Below are positions 34,046 through 43,339 of a stretch of DNA of 64,000 nt, in pieces; the first letter of the stretch is position 1; each line of letters opens with the position of its first letter. Made by a program: the position numbers and the translations under genes. This DNA is from Halorubrum persicum (GTDB taxonomy: Archaea > Halobacteriota > Halobacteria > Halobacteriales > Haloferacaceae): assembly GCF_002727125.1 (NCBI RefSeq), contig NZ_NHOA01000139.1:531-64530 (forward strand), read 5' to 3'. The notes below the pieces were generated by a model. That model did no database searches. It worked only from the letters and a program-made list of their open reading frames with translations, and was not told the DNA's origin.

Positions 34046-36186
34046 TCGCGTACCTCCCCCTGCTCGCGGCGCTCGGATGCTGTCTGGCGCTGGTGTTGCC
34101 CGCGGTCGACGACGGGACCGACCTGGCCGTCACCCGGATCGCGCTGCTGCTCTTCGGCGACTACGTGGGGGAGGACAGGCCGCGGCGCCAGCGACAGCGC
34201 GACCTGATGCGCGCCGCCCACGTGGCGGGCACCCACCGGGCGTACGCCGCCAAGACGCTCCTGTACGCCGGCGTGCTCGGCGTCGCCGGCAGCGTCATCG
34301 GCGTGTACGCCGCGGCCGGGCTCCTCTCGGCGCTCGACGTGAGCGAGGCAACCCTGCGCGAGACGCTCCCCGCGTCCCTCGGCTTCGTTTCGGTGGTCAC
34401 CCGGCTCACGGAGCTCGGGCTCCCACAGCTGTTCCTCCTGTTGACGCTGGCGTCGGCGACGCTCGGCGCCGCGCTCGCCGTGGGAATGTACTACGGTCGA
34501 TGGGAGCTGCTCGATCAGCGGGCCCACACCCGAGGGGCCGAGATCGACGCCACCCTCCCGCGCACCGTCGCGTTCATGTACGCGCTCTCGCGGTCGGGAA
34601 TGCCGTTCCCCCGCGTGATGGACACGCTCGCCAAGAACGAGGCGGTGTACGGCGAGGCGGCGACGGAGCTGTCGGTCGCGGTCCGCGACATGAACGCCTT
34701 CGGGACCGACGCGCTCACCGCGCTCCAGCGCACGTCGCGGCGCACGCCCAGCGAGGACCTCGCCGACTTCGCGGAGAACCTCGCGTCCGTGCTCGGCACC
34801 GGCCAGCCCATCTCGGCGTTCCTCAGCGACCAGTACGAGCTGTACCAGGAGGAGGCGGAGTCGAAACAGCAGCAGTACCTCGAGCTGCTCTCCACGTTCG
34901 CGGAGGCGTACGTCACCGCGCTGGTCGCGGGACCGCTGTTCTTCATCACGATTCTCGTCGTGATCGGGCTCGTGTTGGAGGACACGCTCCCCCTGTTGCG
35001 CGTCGTGGTCTATCTGGGCGTCCCGCTGGCGACGTTCGGGTTCGTCGTCTACGTCGACAGCGTGACGCAGGGGATCGGCGGCACCGAGACCGTCGACCTC
35101 TCGGAGGCGATCGAAGACGGGTCAAACGCGGGGCGCAGCGGCGTCGGGGCCTCCGGGGGCGACGCGATGCAGGCCGACGGCGGCGTGGCCCGGGGTGCGC
35201 CCGCCGAGGACAGGTGGGCGACGAGCCGCGAGCGCCTCCGCGCGTACGACGAGATACGAACGCTGCGTGGGTGGGTCGCGTCGCCGATCGAGAGCGCGCT
35301 CGAGGCGCCGCACACGGTGTTCCTGATCTCCGTCCCGCTCGCGATCGTGGGGCTCCTCGCGACCGTCTTCCCGATCACCCTCGGCCCGCCGACCGAGATG
35401 GTCGCACAGATCGAGACGCCGGTCGTCGTCGCGACCGCGCTCGTGCTCGCGAGCTACGCCGTCGTCTACGAGGCGCGCAAGCGGCAGGTCAGACAGATCG
35501 AGGCGTCGGTCCCCGACTTCCTCGACCGACTCGCCAGCGTCAACGAGGCCGGCACCTCGGTGGTCGGGAGCGTTCGGCGCGTCGCGGACTCGAACCTGGA
35601 GGCGCTGAGCGACGACCTGCGGCGCACCCGGCGCGACATCGACTGGGGCGCCGACGTGAGCACCGCCCTCCGGCGGCTGGAGCGGCGGGTCCGGTCGCCG
35701 ATGACCTCACGGGGGGTCGCGCTCATCACGAACGCGATGCGCGCCAGCGGCGACATCGCTCCCGTGCTCCGGATCGCGGCCGACGAGGCGCGCGCGACGT
35801 GGTCGCTCCGCCGAGAGCGTAGACAAGTAATGTTAACGTACCTCATTGTGATCTACATCTCCTTCCTCGTGTTCCTCGGGATCATCGCCTCGCTGTCGGT
35901 GTCGTTCATCCCCGCGATCGAGGAGGCGGCGATCCCCGCCGGGGGCGGCGGGGCGGGCGGCCTCCCGGGCGCGCCGAGCGGCCCCGGAGGTATCACCGAG
36001 GGGCTCGGAGACATCGAGGCGGGCGCCTACGAGCAGCTGTTCTTCCACGCCGCCGCCATCCAAGCGGTCTGCTCCGGGCTCGTCGCCGGTCAGCTCGGCG
36101 AGGGGGCGATCAACGACGGCGTGAAACACGTCGTCGTCCTGCTGCTGTTGACGCTGGCCACGTTCCTCGTCATCGGGACGCTGTGA
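34042..36186 (+). CDS. Type IV pilus platform protein, T2SSF family (PilC/TadC-like)
   Basis: Membrane protein of 714 residues with two T2SSF cytoplasmic domains, the first near 160-280 (ATLPRTVAFMYALSRSGMPF) and the second near 490-600 (VPDFLDRLASVNEAGTSVVG), with hydrophobic segments around and between them. A Gly-rich loop GGGGAGGLPGAPSGPGG lies near the C-terminus. The duplicated T2SSF arrangement is usual for haloarchaeal pilus platforms. It is translationally coupled to the ATPase gene and together they would form the motor core. Confidence 0.92.
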   Translation: MIAYLPLLAALGCCLALVLPAVDDGTDLAVTRIALLLFGDYVGEDRPRRQRQRDLMRAAHVAGTHRAYAAKTLLYAGVLGVAGSVIGVYAAAGLLSALDVSEATLRETLPASLGFVSVVTRLTELGLPQLFLLLTLASATLGAALAVGMYYGRWELLDQRAHTRGAEIDATLPRTVAFMYALSRSGMPFPRVMDTLAKNEAVYGEAATELSVAVRDMNAFGTDALTALQRTSRRTPSEDLADFAENLASVLGTGQPISAFLSDQYELYQEEAESKQQQYLELLSTFAEAYVTALVAGPLFFITILVVIGLVLEDTLPLLRVVVYLGVPLATFGFVVYVDSVTQGIGGTETVDLSEAIEDGSNAGRSGVGASGGDAMQADGGVARGAPAEDRWATSRERLRAYDEIRTLRGWVASPIESALEAPHTVFLISVPLAIVGLLATVFPITLGPPTEMVAQIETPVVVATALVLASYAVVYEARKRQVRQIEASVPDFLDRLASVNEAGTSVVGSVRRVADSNLEALSDDLRRTRRDIDWGADVSTALRRLERRVRSPMTSRGVALITNAMRASGDIAPVLRIAADEARATWSLRRERRQVMLTYLIVIYISFLVFLGIIASLSVSFIPAIEEAAIPAGGGGAGGLPGAPSGPGGITEGLGDIEAGAYEQLFFHAAAIQAVCSGLVAGQLGEGAINDGVKHVVVLLLLTLATFLVIGTL

Positions 36187-36269
36187 GTCGGCGTCGGACG
36201 AGCGGCGGCGTCGCCGTCGGCGACGATCGCGGCCACCGGAGCTAAATCGGTCCGGGCCGACCGCCCGGT

Positions 36270-36902
36270 ATGGACCCCCAGTCGACGTACGACCGCATCG
36301 CCGCGCACTTCTCGAAGACGAGGGAGTACGCGTGGCCGGAGGTCGAGTCGTTTCTCGACGGGCGCGCCGCGACGCGCGCACTCGATCTCGGCTGTGGCAA
36401 CGGGCGGCACACGGAACTGCTCGCCGAGCGCGCGGACGCGGTCGTCGGCGTCGATCTCAGCCGCGAACTGCTGCGCGAAGCCGGCGAGCGGGCACGCGAA
36501 CGCGGATTCGACGACGCCGCGTCGTTCGTCCACGGCGACGCGGCGGCCCCGCCGATCGCGACCGATACGATCGGACTCGCCGTGTACGTCGCCACCCTGC
36601 ATCACCTCCCGTCGCGCGAGGCTCGGGTCCGGAGCCTCGACGAACTCGCTCGGTCCCTCGCCCCGGGTGGGACCGCACTGGTGAGCGTCTGGAGCACGGC
36701 TCACGACCGGTTCGACCGGGAGGAGGGGTTCGACACGACGGTCGACTGGACCCTCCCGGGCGGCGAAACGGTGCCGCGGTACTATCACATCTACTCGCCC
36801 GAGGAGTTCGAGAGCGACATCGCCGATAGCGCCCTCGAACCCGTCGAGACGACCGTTTCGAGCGGGAACTGCTACGCGGTCGTTGCGGGCCCAGATCCGT
36901 AA
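36270..36902 (+). CDS. Class I SAM methyltransferase, Trm9-like
   Basis: Protein of 210 residues. The opening YDRIAAHFSKTREYAWPEVE closely resembles the Trm9/ALKBH8 tRNA methyltransferases (Y-D-x-I-A-x-H-F-S-x-T-R then W-P), followed by the SAM motif ALDLGCGNGRHTELLAE, VVGVDLS and the late RYYHIYSPEEFESD, also reminiscent of Trm9. Trm9 methylates a carboxymethyl group on wobble uridine in eukaryotes. Whether haloarchaea make that base is uncertain, so a tRNA role is inference. A GCTAAAT element lies about 30 bases before the ATG. Confidence 0.85.
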   Translation: MDPQSTYDRIAAHFSKTREYAWPEVESFLDGRAATRALDLGCGNGRHTELLAERADAVVGVDLSRELLREAGERARERGFDDAASFVHGDAAAPPIATDTIGLAVYVATLHHLPSREARVRSLDELARSLAPGGTALVSVWSTAHDRFDREEGFDTTVDWTLPGGETVPRYYHIYSPEEFESDIADSALEPVETTVSSGNCYAVVAGPDP

Positions 36903-36930
36903 TTATCAGCGCCGATACCGTCGTGAGAGG

Positions 36931-36937
36931 ATTAAAG
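36931..36937 (+). promoter_or_regulatory. TATA-like box of the transducer gene
   Basis: ATTAAAG centred 29 bases before the ATG at 36963, leaderless spacing. Confidence 0.45.
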
Positions 36938-36962
36938 AGACAGTGACGACCGCGTCGATGTA

Positions 36963-39407
36963 ATGAGTTCTACCCGTTTGGATCGCTTCCTCCGCCGGAT
37001 CAGTCCTGACGTGATCGCTCGCAGCTATCTCGCGAAGTTCGCGGTCGTCGTGTTGGTGGTCGTCGCCGCCATCGGCGGGGTGGGCGCGGTCACCTACGCG
37101 GAGACCACCGAGCAGCTCGAAGCCAACGCACAGGCGGATTACACCGCCGTCGCCGAGCTGAGCGGCATCGAGCTCGACGGCTGGTCGAGCGCCCGCCGAT
37201 CGACGGCGCGGGACGTCGCGGACAACGCGGCGTTCTCCAACGATCCGGAGGTGACGAGCCGCTACCTCAGCTCGCACGAATCGCGGACGACCGAGGAGGT
37301 GCTCGCGCTGCACCACGTCGACCGCAAGGAGGGAACCGTGCTCGCGTCGAGCCGAGACGACCCCGACGCCGGCGCCGCGGTCACCGGCCAGGAGTGGTTC
37401 GACGACAACCTGCTGTACGGCGATCAGGTGTACACCACGCCCACCTACGAGGTCGACGGGAGACAGCGGGTCGCGTACGTCGCACTGACGCCGATGCGCG
37501 ACTACCTCGTCGTGGAAGTCGACCTCGCGCCGGTCGTCGCGGACCTCCGGCAGCCGACCGACGGCGCGTTCACGACGCTCGTGCAGGCCGACGGGACGAT
37601 CGCCGCCAGTGACCGCGAGGGCGTCGCCGGGGAGCGGTACAACGGCGGCGTCCGGAGCGCCCTCTTCGCCGGGGAGCGTCCGGTGGGCCACATCGCATCC
37701 GCGACGTTCGGCTTCGCCGACGGGGCCGAGTGCTTCGTCGCGTACGCCCCCGTGCCGACGGAGGACTGGGTGGTCGCGGTCCACGTCCCCCTCTCGGAGG
37801 CGTACGCGCTCTCCGGGATGATCGGCCGGAATCTCCTCCTGATCGTCGGGGTCGCTGTCGTCGGGCTCGGGCTGCTCGGCGCGACGCTCGGCCGGGGGAC
37901 CGTCGTCGAGCTGAAGCGCCTCGGCAACCGGGCGCGCGAGCTGGAGGCCGGCAACCTCGACGTGGACCTCCGGTCGAGCCGGCAGGACGAGTTCGGCGAC
38001 CTCTACGGCTCGTTCTCGACGATGCGCGACTCGCTGCGCGAGGAGATCGAGTCGGCGGAGACCCAACGGGAGCGCGCGGAGGCCGCGAAGGCGGAGAGCG
38101 AGGCGTTCGCGCGGACGCTCGAGGAACGCGCCGCCGCCTTCGGGGCGACGATGGAAGAGTGCGCGGACGGCGACCTCACGGCCCGGATCGCCACCGAGCC
38201 CGACGACCCGGAGGCGCTCCACGAGATCGCCGACGGGTTCAACGGCGCGATGGACGCGCTGGAGGCGACGATCGCCGAGGTGGACGCGTTCGCGGACGCG
38301 GTGGCCGAGAAGAGCGAGGCGGTGACGGACGGCACCGACGAGGTCGCCGCGGCCGGTCGCGAGACGAGCGACGCGGTCGACGAGATCTCGGCGGGGGCGG
38401 AGCGGCAGAGCCGTCAGCTCGCCGACGTCGCCGGCGAGATGGAGGACATGTCCGCGACCGTGGAGGAGGTGGCCGCCTCGGCCGAGCAGGTGGCGACCAC
38501 CTCACGGCAGGCGAGCGACCTCACCGAGCGGGGCCGCGAGGCGACCGGCGACGCGGTCGACGAGCTCCACGCGATCGAAGAGCGGTCGGAGTCGGCCGCG
38601 GAGACCGTCGAGCGGCTGGAGGCCGAGATGGAGGAGGTCGACGAGATCGTCGAGACGATCTCGGAGATCGCCGACCAGACGAACCTGCTCGCGCTCAACG
38701 CCTCCATCGAGGCCGCCCGCGCGGGCGAGGCCGGCTCCGGCTTCGCGGTCGTCGCCGAGGAGGTGAAGTCGCTCGCGGAGGAGACGCAGGAATCGGCCGC
38801 CGAGGTCGAGACGCTGATCGCGGGGCTCCGCGAGCGCACCGACGAGAGCGTCGCCGAGATGGCCGCGATCCGCGAGGGAGTCGGCGACGGGGTCGACACC
38901 GTCGAGGAGGCCGAGGACGCACTCGAGGCGGTCGCCGAGCGCGTGAGCGAGGCGGACGACGGGGTTCAGGAGATCTCCGGCGCGATGGACGCGCAGGCCT
39001 CGTCGGTCAGCGAGGTCACCGGCGCCGTGGACGACCTGGCCGGCGTGAGCCAGCAGACGACTGCCGAGGCGGCGACCGTCGCGTCGACCGCGGAGGAGCA
39101 GGCCACGACGCTCGGAGAGGTCTCCGAGCAGGCGCACGACCTGACGGAGCGGGCGCACGACCTCCGCCGCATGACCGACGCCTTCGAGGTCGGCGGCGAG
39201 GGGGCGGAGCCCGGAGGCGCCACAGACGACGGCGGCTCCGGAGCGGAGCCCGAACCGGACCCGGAGTCCGGATCTGAGGACACCGCGTTCACGTTCGGCA
39301 CGGAGGAGACGGGCGACGCCGGCTCGTCGGTGAGCGCCGACGGTGGCGTCGATAGCACGGCGGACGCGACGCTCGACGGAGCGTCCGACGGGAACGCAGA
39401 AAGGTAG
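36963..39407 (+). CDS. Methyl-accepting chemotaxis transducer (Htr type)
   Basis: Receptor of 814 residues. The first membrane segment is about residues 24-45, an extracellular Cache-like sensor spans about 48-280, and the second membrane segment lies about 283-305 ([20 protein letters not shown]). A HAMP linker follows, then a second HAMP-like region near 385-440, and a long coiled-coil signalling domain with the hairpin tip [20 protein letters not shown] and [20 protein letters not shown]. The tail is acidic with a TFGTEETGD stretch. It would report a small-molecule signal to CheA/CheW encoded elsewhere. The ligand cannot be deduced. Confidence 0.95.
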   Translation: MSSTRLDRFLRRISPDVIARSYLAKFAVVVLVVVAAIGGVGAVTYAETTEQLEANAQADYTAVAELSGIELDGWSSARRSTARDVADNAAFSNDPEVTSRYLSSHESRTTEEVLALHHVDRKEGTVLASSRDDPDAGAAVTGQEWFDDNLLYGDQVYTTPTYEVDGRQRVAYVALTPMRDYLVVEVDLAPVVADLRQPTDGAFTTLVQADGTIAASDREGVAGERYNGGVRSALFAGERPVGHIASATFGFADGAECFVAYAPVPTEDWVVAVHVPLSEAYALSGMIGRNLLLIVGVAVVGLGLLGATLGRGTVVELKRLGNRARELEAGNLDVDLRSSRQDEFGDLYGSFSTMRDSLREEIESAETQRERAEAAKAESEAFARTLEERAAAFGATMEECADGDLTARIATEPDDPEALHEIADGFNGAMDALEATIAEVDAFADAVAEKSEAVTDGTDEVAAAGRETSDAVDEISAGAERQSRQLADVAGEMEDMSATVEEVAASAEQVATTSRQASDLTERGREATGDAVDELHAIEERSESAAETVERLEAEMEEVDEIVETISEIADQTNLLALNASIEAARAGEAGSGFAVVAEEVKSLAEETQESAAEVETLIAGLRERTDESVAEMAAIREGVGDGVDTVEEAEDALEAVAERVSEADDGVQEISGAMDAQASSVSEVTGAVDDLAGVSQQTTAEAATVASTAEEQATTLGEVSEQAHDLTERAHDLRRMTDAFEVGGEGAEPGGATDDGGSGAEPEPDPESGSEDTAFTFGTEETGDAGSSVSADGGVDSTADATLDGASDGNAER

Positions 39408-39444
39408 CCGCACCGCCTCCCGCGGCGGTCGAATCGCGATCGCC

Positions 39445-39729
39445 TCAGTCGGCGACTGTCTCGTGGCCGGTCCGGGTGCTGTCAGCGAGCGGCGTCACGA
39501 TCTTGTACACCGCGTACACCCCGAGCACCGCGATGCCGGCCAGCACGACCCCGGTCCGGAGCTGCGGCGAGAACAGCGGGGTCGCGATCACGTCGCCCGC
39601 CTCGTTCGTGAGCGGGACCGGGCTGTACGGGGCGCCGACGAGGATCTCCAGGAGCCCCATGCCGACGATCCCGAGCAGCATCAGTCCCGCGCTCAGCGCC
39701 ATCGCCGCTTTGTCGATGATGTCTGTCAT
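39445..39729 (-). CDS. Small two-helix membrane protein beside DoxX
   Basis: Protein of 94 residues with two hydrophobic segments (about 9-30 and 57-78) separated by an extracytoplasmic loop. It starts 13 bases after the DoxX stop and has a good Shine-Dalgarno, AGGTGA, about 6 bases before the ATG, which is unusual for this organism and marks it as the second gene of an operon. Function is unknown; a partner subunit for the DoxX protein is plausible. Confidence 0.75.
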   Translation of the reverse strand: MTDIIDKAAMALSAGLMLLGIVGMGLLEILVGAPYSPVPLTNEAGDVIATPLFSPQLRTGVVLAGIAVLGVYAVYKIVTPLADSTRTGHETVAD

Positions 39730-39742
39730 TGGATGTCACCTC

Positions 39743-40267
39743 TTAACCGAGCAGGTAGCGGAGTTTCGGGTGCTGTTCGACCACGTCGAGCTTCTCGATG
39801 AGCGCGTCGAGGCCGTAGTGCCGGCCGGCCGCGAACACGATCACCGTCATGAACAACAGCAGTCCCATGAGGTCGCTGTTGACGAGCCCGTGTCCGAACT
39901 CGGCGTTGCCGACCCAGAACAGGGTCATGAAGATGACCCCGCCAAAGGCGGCGAGCCGAGTGAACGCGCCCGCGATCAGCGCCAGCCCGATCAGCGTCTC
40001 GAACAGCGGGACGCCCGGCTCGATGAGCCATCCGAGGTTGTGGCCCATCCAGACCGGGATCCCGCCGAGGGCCGTCTCCGACATGCCCTGCATGTACGTC
40101 GTCCCGTAGGTGTACGAGAACCCGCTCTCGATCACCTTCGTGATCCCGGAGTGGAAGAACCACCATCCGGTGACGACGCGTAGGAACGCGATCCAGTACG
40201 TCGCCCATGGGCCGTCCAGTGCGAACTCGACCTCACCGACCAGTGGGTTGCTTGATTGGTATGACAT
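39743..40267 (-). CDS. DoxX family membrane protein
   Basis: Membrane protein of 174 residues with four main hydrophobic segments. Features include LRVVTGWWFFHSGITKVIES near the N-terminus and ETLIGLALIAGAFTRLAAFG in the middle, as in DoxX / DoxD proteins, some of which are subunits of thiosulfate:quinone oxidoreductase. The ATG at 40267 has GAGGTGA just upstream. The family call is clear; the redox role is not demonstrated by sequence. Confidence 0.88.
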   Translation of the reverse strand: MSYQSSNPLVGEVEFALDGPWATYWIAFLRVVTGWWFFHSGITKVIESGFSYTYGTTYMQGMSETALGGIPVWMGHNLGWLIEPGVPLFETLIGLALIAGAFTRLAAFGGVIFMTLFWVGNAEFGHGLVNSDLMGLLLFMTVIVFAAGRHYGLDALIEKLDVVEQHPKLRYLLG

Positions 40268-40504
40268 CGTCGTCACCTCACAGATGTACGTTGGACGAGT
40301 GCACACATATGTACCCAGAACGCTTCTAAATGCCTGAAAATGGTTCTAATTTCGCGGGAACGGCCCGTTATACTGTGGCTTTTTAAGTAGTGGTGGTACC
40401 GTTCGTTGGCGTCGCCGCGCTCCCGCCGTCGTCGAGAACACGGAACGTTTATCAGAACTGTTCGGCCTACGTGTAGACGCGTTCAGCGACGGACGCACCC
40501 ACGC

Positions 40505-40575
40505 GCGCCGGTGGTCTAGTGGTAGGACCTGAGCCTTCCAAGCTCATGGCCCGGGTTCAAATCCCGGCCGGCGCA
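40505..40575 (+). tRNA. tRNA-Gly (anticodon UCC)
   Basis: Folds as a 71-nucleotide tRNA: acceptor GCGCCGG with CCGGCGC and discriminator A, D-arm with TCTAGTGGTAGGA, anticodon stem TGAGC/GCTCA with loop CTTCCAA (anticodon TCC), T-arm CCGGGTTCAAATCCCGG. No CCA is encoded. It reads GGA and probably GGG codons. Confidence 0.96.
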
Positions 40576-40600
40576 CTCCCTTCGGTCGTGCGCCGCCCGT

Positions 40601-40626
40601 ACCCTCGCTCGCAAGCTCGCGAGGGT
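40601..40626 (+). terminator. Hairpin after tRNA-Gly
   Basis: Perfect 8-base-pair inverted repeat ACCCTCGC/GCGAGGGT with a 10-base loop, 25 bases after the tRNA. It could help end the tRNA transcript, but no T-run follows, so it may only be a by-product of the duplication around it. Confidence 0.35.
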
Positions 40627-40639
40627 CCCGGCCGGCGCA
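40626..40639 (+). repeat. Duplicate of the tRNA-Gly 3' end (att-like relic)
   Basis: TCCCGGCCGGCGCA is identical to the last 14 bases of the tRNA (40562-40575), 64 bases downstream in direct orientation. It has the same layout as the copy next to tRNA-Leu. No integrase lies nearby. Confidence 0.6.
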
Positions 40640-40661
40640 TTTCTCGAACGAAGTGAGAGGA

Positions 40662-40670
40662 ATATTTAAA
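40662..40670 (+). promoter_or_regulatory. TATA box of the GrpB gene
   Basis: ATATTTAAA centred about 36 bases before the ATG at 40702, giving a leader of roughly 10 bases. Confidence 0.55.
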
Positions 40671-40701
40671 CAAGTTTGTACCTCGAGCCAGAGTTCCGAA
40701 C

Positions 40702-41214
40702 ATGCTCGGGCTGCCCCGCGGCACCGTCGCGTTGGAGCCTCACCAAGAGTCGTGGAGCGACGCGTACGACGCGGAAGTCGCCCGGCTGACGGATGCCGTC
40801 GGCGGCCGAGTCGAGCGCTTCGAACACGTCGGTAGCACCGCAGTCGAGGGGATGCCTGCCAAGCCGATCCTCGACGTGCTCGCCTTGGTCGACGAGTCGA
40901 CCCCCGCGAGCGACCTCGTCCCACCGCTCGAGACGCGTGGCTACGAGCGCCGCCCCGACGAGGTGGAGGGACGGGTGTTCCTCGCGAAGGGGCCGCCGGA
41001 GAACCGCACGTGCTACCTGTCGGTCGCCGAAGTCGGGAGCGCGTTCCACGACGAGACGACCGCGTTCAGGGACGCGCTTCGAACCGACCCGGAGCTCGCC
41101 GAGCGGTACGCCTCGTTGAAGCGGCGGCTCGCGGCGCGGTATCCCGAGAGCCGGGACCGGTACACTGCCGAGAAGGGTGCGTTCGTTCGGGACGTTCTCG
41201 ACCGACGGGAGTGA
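40702..41214 (+). CDS. GrpB family (UPF0157) nucleotidyltransferase-fold protein
   Basis: Protein of 170 residues. GrpB hallmarks are the early VALEPHQESWSDAYDAEV, then VERFEHVGSTAVEGMPAKPILDV (46-68), whose GST and the following aspartate form the nucleotidyltransferase active-site pattern, and the later FHDETTAFRDALRTDPELAERY. The length is usual for the family. The biochemical role is not established. It sits after tRNA-Gly and its duplicated 3' end, a place where acquired genes often insert, but codon use looks native. Confidence 0.9.
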   Translation: MLGLPRGTVALEPHQESWSDAYDAEVARLTDAVGGRVERFEHVGSTAVEGMPAKPILDVLALVDESTPASDLVPPLETRGYERRPDEVEGRVFLAKGPPENRTCYLSVAEVGSAFHDETTAFRDALRTDPELAERYASLKRRLAARYPESRDRYTAEKGAFVRDVLDRRE

Positions 41215-41240
41215 CGCGTCGGTCGGCCCGCGGTCGAGAC

Positions 41241-42011
41241 CTACAGGCTCGCGCCGCCGTCGACCCACACCGTCTCGCCGGTCACGTAGTTCGCCCCCTC
41301 GGAGGCGAGGTAGAGGTACGCGTCGCGCAGGTCAGCAGGAGTCCCGGCCCGGGACGGGAGGCCGTCGGAGCCGTCGATCGCGTCCGCCTCCTCGGCCCAC
41401 CCCTCTCGGATCTCGGTGGCGATCGGTCCCGGAGCGACCGCGTTCACCCTGATCCCGTGCCCGTCGAGTTCGAGGGCGGCGCTTCGGGTGAGCATCTGTA
41501 CGCCGCCCTTCGTCGCCGCGTAGTGGGAGTGGTCCCACTCGGCGCGCTCGGCCGTCGTCGACGACGTGTTCACGATCGATCCCTCGACGCCGCGGTCGAT
41601 CATGTCCTTGGCGGCCAGTTGGGTGCCGAAGAACGCGCCCCTGAGGTTGACGCCGTGAACCGAGTCGAACTCCTCGGGAGTAACGTCGAGGAACTCGGCG
41701 CTGCGGTGGACGCCCGCGTTGTTCACCATCACGTCGATCCCGCCGAACTCGCGGGCCGCCTCGATCACCGATTCGATCTGGTCCGGGTCGGAGACGTCGG
41801 TCTCGACGAACGCTGCGGTGCCGCCGCGGCTTTCGATCGCCTCGTGCGTGGGCGTCTCGGCGTCGACGTCTTTCGGCGCCGCCCTCACGTCGGCGTTGAT
41901 CACGGTCGCTCCCGCGTCGCCGAACCCGTTCGCAACCGCGCGGCCGATACCGCTCGATCCGCCCGTGACCACGACCGTCTCACCGGCGAAGTCCGCGTCG
42001 AGAGTTCCCAT
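41241..42011 (-). CDS. Short-chain dehydrogenase/reductase
   Basis: Classical SDR of 256 residues. The cofactor motif is TGGSSGIGRA (16-25), the structural motif NNAG (98-101 region, VNNAGVH), the catalytic serine in IVNTSSTTAE and the Y-x3-K pair in HYAATKGG. The C-terminal YVTGETVWVDGGASL is typical of the glucose dehydrogenase / 3-oxoacyl-ACP-reductase-like group. An aspartate after beta-strand 2 (INADV) suggests NAD preference. The substrate is unknown and no pathway neighbour helps. Confidence 0.9.
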   Translation of the reverse strand: MGTLDADFAGETVVVTGGSSGIGRAVANGFGDAGATVINADVRAAPKDVDAETPTHEAIESRGGTAAFVETDVSDPDQIESVIEAAREFGGIDVMVNNAGVHRSAEFLDVTPEEFDSVHGVNLRGAFFGTQLAAKDMIDRGVEGSIVNTSSTTAERAEWDHSHYAATKGGVQMLTRSAALELDGHGIRVNAVAPGPIATEIREGWAEEADAIDGSDGLPSRAGTPADLRDAYLYLASEGANYVTGETVWVDGGASL

Positions 42012-42115
42012 ACGACTCGTCGGAGACAGCGGATCAAAAAGGGTCGGTATCGCGGCTGCACAGTCGAGCTACCGCCCCGTTTCGGAGGCTACCGGAGATG
42101 CGCAGTCGGGTCGGC

Positions 42116-43192
42116 TCAGTCGTCGTCGGCCGCCCGCGTTTCCGCGTCCGGCTCGGCGCCCGCCGCGCGCGGTCCGCCCGCGTGTCCCTCGTGAGCGAGC
42201 GCAGTCGCCATGAGCGACGGCGAGATCGCGGGCACCTCGTCGGCGTCGACCGGCCCGTCCGACTCGATCGCCTCCTGCGAGCGCGGGAACTCGCGGATCT
42301 CCTTGTGGATGGCGAGCCCGGCCTTCGCGCCCTGCCCCATCGCGACGGGCACCTGATTGTGGCCGGGGGTGACGTCGCCGACCGCGAACACGCCGTCCTC
42401 GCTGGTGCGGCCGTGGTCATCGACGTCCACCTCGCCGCTGTCGGTCAGGTCGCAGCCGAGCCCCTCAGCGAGCGCGGTGTTGTAGTTGGAGCCGTACATC
42501 GGGAAGCCGCCCCGGTACTCGCGGCGGGTGCCGTCGGCGAACTCCAGCGCTTCGAGCCAGCCCGAGTCGGGGTCGTTCTCGACGCCCGTCACGTCCTCGT
42601 GGACGACCTCGACGGGGTGGGCCTCCAGCCGCGCGGCGGTCTCGTCGCTCCACGTCGGCTCCGCGCCGCGGGTCAACAGGTCCACGTCGTCGGTCATGTT
42701 GAGCATAATCATCGCGACGTGGGCGGCGGCCTCGCCGTGACCCATCACGTACACCGGCTCGTCGACGAACATGTAGGCGTCGCAGTGGAGACAGTAGTGG
42801 AGCCCCTTGCCCGTCCGCGGGAGCGGGGGGTCCGGGCGCTCGTCGGAGAAGCCGGTCGCGAGGACGACGCGGTCGGCGAGAAGCTCGGCGTCGTTCGTCG
42901 TCAGTCGGAACCGGTCGTCGTCGGTGCGCTCGACGTCGCTGACGAAGCCACGTACGAAGGCGCCGCCGTACGACTGCACCTGCTCGCGGCCGGTGGCGAG
43001 GAACTCGTTGCCGGAGACATCCTCGGTGATGCCGATCACGTTGTGCGTGTCCGCCATCATCGCCGCGCGTCCGCCACCGCGGTCGATCAGCACCGTTTCG
43101 TGTCCCAGTCGGGCGCCGTACAACGCGGTCGTCAGGCCGGCCGGACCGCCGCCTACGACCGCGACTTCGTACTCGTCGTCGGACGAACTCAT
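42116..43192 (-). CDS. Thioredoxin-reductase-like flavoprotein (NAD(P)/FAD oxidoreductase)
   Basis: Protein of 358 residues. The FAD motif is VGGGPAGLTTALYGARLG, the redox cysteine pair YCLHCDAYM lies near residue 140, the pyridine-nucleotide fold is VYVMGHGEAAAHVAMI and the second FAD motif EDGVFAVGDVTPGHNQVPVA. The C-terminus carries about 50 extra residues ending in an acidic tail. The start at 43192 follows a TTTAAAT box at 29 bases. It resembles thioredoxin reductase but a partner thioredoxin is not encoded nearby. Confidence 0.9.
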   Translation of the reverse strand: MSSSDDEYEVAVVGGGPAGLTTALYGARLGHETVLIDRGGGRAAMMADTHNVIGITEDVSGNEFLATGREQVQSYGGAFVRGFVSDVERTDDDRFRLTTNDAELLADRVVLATGFSDERPDPPLPRTGKGLHYCLHCDAYMFVDEPVYVMGHGEAAAHVAMIMLNMTDDVDLLTRGAEPTWSDETAARLEAHPVEVVHEDVTGVENDPDSGWLEALEFADGTRREYRGGFPMYGSNYNTALAEGLGCDLTDSGEVDVDDHGRTSEDGVFAVGDVTPGHNQVPVAMGQGAKAGLAIHKEIREFPRSQEAIESDGPVDADEVPAISPSLMATALAHEGHAGGPRAAGAEPDAETRAADDD

Positions 43193-43217
43193 TGCCGGAT
43201 CGTACGCGACGCGGCGG

Positions 43218-43224
43218 TTTAAAT
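43218..43224 (-). promoter_or_regulatory. TATA box of the thioredoxin-reductase-like gene
   Basis: TTTAAAT on the plus strand, read as ATTTAAA on the minus strand, centred 29 bases from the start codon at 43192. Confidence 0.5.
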
Positions 43225-43339
43225 CAAGTCGTGCTGTGCGCGCGGCGCGGCCAGCCCGGTAGCCGGTCTCCGTCCGATCGGCGTCGCCGAAGTTCACACC
43301 TCCGGAGGTTTATGTCGATCCGTCGCGTTCGATGGGGCA

